64,000 bases of DNA from assembly GCA_030442055.1 (NCBI GenBank), contig JAUJEB010000001.1, positions 1,736,001 through 1,800,000 of the forward strand. The letters run 5' to 3'. Positions 63,002 through 64,000 of the stretch are shown here, piece after piece. Below the pieces are notes generated by a model. That model was given only the letters and a program-made list of their open reading frames with translations. It made no database searches and had not been told where the DNA came from. The DNA is from Agaribacillus aureus (GTDB lineage: Bacteria; Bacteroidota; Bacteroidia; Cytophagales; Cyclobacteriaceae). Within the stretch, counting starts at the first letter, position 1. Every line of letters begins with the position of its first letter. Both the position numbers and the translations under genes were made by a program.

Positions 63002-63862
63002 TTATTCGGCCAACAAATAAATGGCCACCATCGTCAGTACCATACCGGCAATCACAACAGGATGCGGGATCACGGCATAGATGATCAAGGACAAAACTAC
63101 AGTAATAACCGGGGCCAGGGCGGTCAGCGGTACAACGATGATAGCTTTTCCAAAACGCAAAGCATAGACCAGGGTAAGCGCTCCCAAGGCATTAAGCACC
63201 TGGATCATCGCCGCCAGGTACGGTCCCTTAAACCCCCAGTTGATTTCCTGATTAAAATCCGTCATCATTAAAGCCACTGGAATTAACAAAACACCAGTCA
63301 CCATCATGTAAAAGAAAATACTTTCTGCCCTCATGGTTTCATTGGAAAATTTCATCACAAAAGCCTGAATACCCCAAAGCAAAAAAATTATTACCGGCAA
63401 CAGCAACCAAAGAAAGCTGGTGCCGCCTCCGTTTTCTTGCCCCTGATATGACAACATAAGAATGGCAAAAAGTGCGGCTACAATACCATACCAATGCCTT
63501 TTGTTGGTGCGCTCTTTCAAAAACATAACCGATAATATCACGGTAACGACAGGATAAAGAGATATAATTGGAAATACCAAATAGGCAGGCACCTTCACAA
63601 GAGCATGAAACAATATTATCTGCCCCCCTGCTCCCAACAATCCTGTCGTCGACCCCAGCAAAACAGAACGCAGATCCACATCCAACTTCCATTTAATAAT
63701 ATTGAGCGCAAATAAAGCACATGGAATCATGGTCATTGCCCACACCACGTAACCCAAAGTAGCCGGGAACCCGGACTTTTCCGGGATCTCAATAAACGCT
63801 CCCCAGACTCCCCAAAAAAGTGTGGTGATGATGGCATAAATTAACCAGGGTTGTTTTTTCAT
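63002..63862 (-). CDS. EamA/DMT-family transporter
   Basis: 286 residues with ten hydrophobic segments in two EamA-type halves (front half AIITTLFWGVWGAF, with YPVVTVILSVMFLKERTNKR closing it; second half LLPVIIFLLWGIQAFVMKF and APVITVVLSLIIYAV). DMT carriers move sugars, nucleotide sugars, amino acids or act as exporters. It is alone next to a sulfatase, 220 bp away, so the cargo is unknown. The 138 bases after its start, up to the window end, are AT-rich and hold no visible gene. Confidence 0.88.
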   Translation of the reverse strand: MKKQPWLIYAIITTLFWGVWGAFIEIPEKSGFPATLGYVVWAMTMIPCALFALNIIKWKLDVDLRSVLLGSTTGLLGAGGQIILFHALVKVPAYLVFPIISLYPVVTVILSVMFLKERTNKRHWYGIVAALFAILMLSYQGQENGGGTSFLWLLLPVIIFLLWGIQAFVMKFSNETMRAESIFFYMMVTGVLLIPVALMMTDFNQEINWGFKGPYLAAMIQVLNALGALTLVYALRFGKAIIVVPLTALAPVITVVLSLIIYAVIPHPVVIAGMVLTMVAIYLLAE

Positions 63863-64000
63863 GATAAAAAAGATGTTAAAAAATTCACCGTTGCCTACAT
63901 ATTACCATAATGAAAGCTTTCGAAGAAAAATAATAACAATAAAACAATATAATAATAATATGAAATATATTTTTATATAAAAAGAAAATATTCGAAATAT

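Noticed and set aside
1-64000. CRISPR arrays, tRNA or rRNA genes, prophage or intact insertion sequence, secondary-metabolite cluster
   Set aside because: No regular spaced repeats, cloverleaf or rRNA sequence, integrase, transposase, capsid or PKS/NRPS motifs were seen on either strand.

Overview
The window reads as a chromosomal carbohydrate-utilisation region of a Bacteroidota bacterium, probably Cytophagales. The lineage is an inference from two SusC/SusD pairs, many SPII lipoproteins, AT-rich upstream regions without Shine-Dalgarno sites for most genes, a TANNTTTG-type promoter box, and families common in that group (GH92, PmoA-like plus ThuA, aldolase/SDR rhamnose fusion, DUF6503-like). 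No rRNA, tRNA, CRISPR array, phage or intact insertion sequence was seen. The left gene runs off the window.

Layout. (1) 1-4605, minus: a PmoA-like/ThuA fusion, a Tat-exported Gfo/Idh/MocA protein and a lipoprotein Gfo/Idh/MocA protein. (2) 4905-13405: a uronate locus with SusCD pair 1, a divergent LacI regulator with two near-identical palindromic operators, mannonate dehydratase (uxuA) and an SDR-type fructuronate reductase. (3) 13667-25780: a secreted lactonase, SusCD pair 2, an AraC regulator, a YiaK-like 2,3-diketo-L-gulonate reductase, two Gfo/Idh/MocA enzymes and a BASS-family transporter. (4) 26124-35342, plus: AraC regulator, cytoplasmic GH88-like unsaturated uronyl hydrolase, TIM-barrel isomerase/lyase, Gfo/Idh/MocA, SDR, DUF3311-like small subunit plus SSS symporter, and a lipoprotein joining a cytochrome c to a beta-propeller. 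(5) 35860-40884: small membrane protein, PQQ-type sugar dehydrogenase fused to cytochrome c, double thioredoxin-fold protein, FAD oxidoreductase. (6) 41227-46332: GH92 alpha-mannosidase, SDR, ATP-dependent PEP carboxykinase. (7) 46524-52505: rhamnose catabolism (kinase, isomerase, aldolase/dehydrogenase fusion) with a divergent GntR regulator. (8) 52576-59908: unknown lipoprotein, secreted amidohydrolase and NagX-like membrane protein, divergent from nagB, an Nramp-like carrier without metal-site motifs, and nagA. (9) 60337-64000: DUF6503-like lipoprotein, sulfatase, DMT-family transporter.

Together the genes cover capture (SusCD), trimming (GH88, GH92, sulfatase) and cytoplasmic catabolism of uronates, rhamnose and probably GlcNAc, as expected for a consumer of a complex, partly sulfated, uronate- and rhamnose-containing glycan. 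PEP carboxykinase fits a gluconeogenic need. The two least expected modules are the nag operon with a motif-less Nramp-like carrier, and the GH88 operon that ends in a cytochrome-propeller lipoprotein translationally overlapping its symporter.
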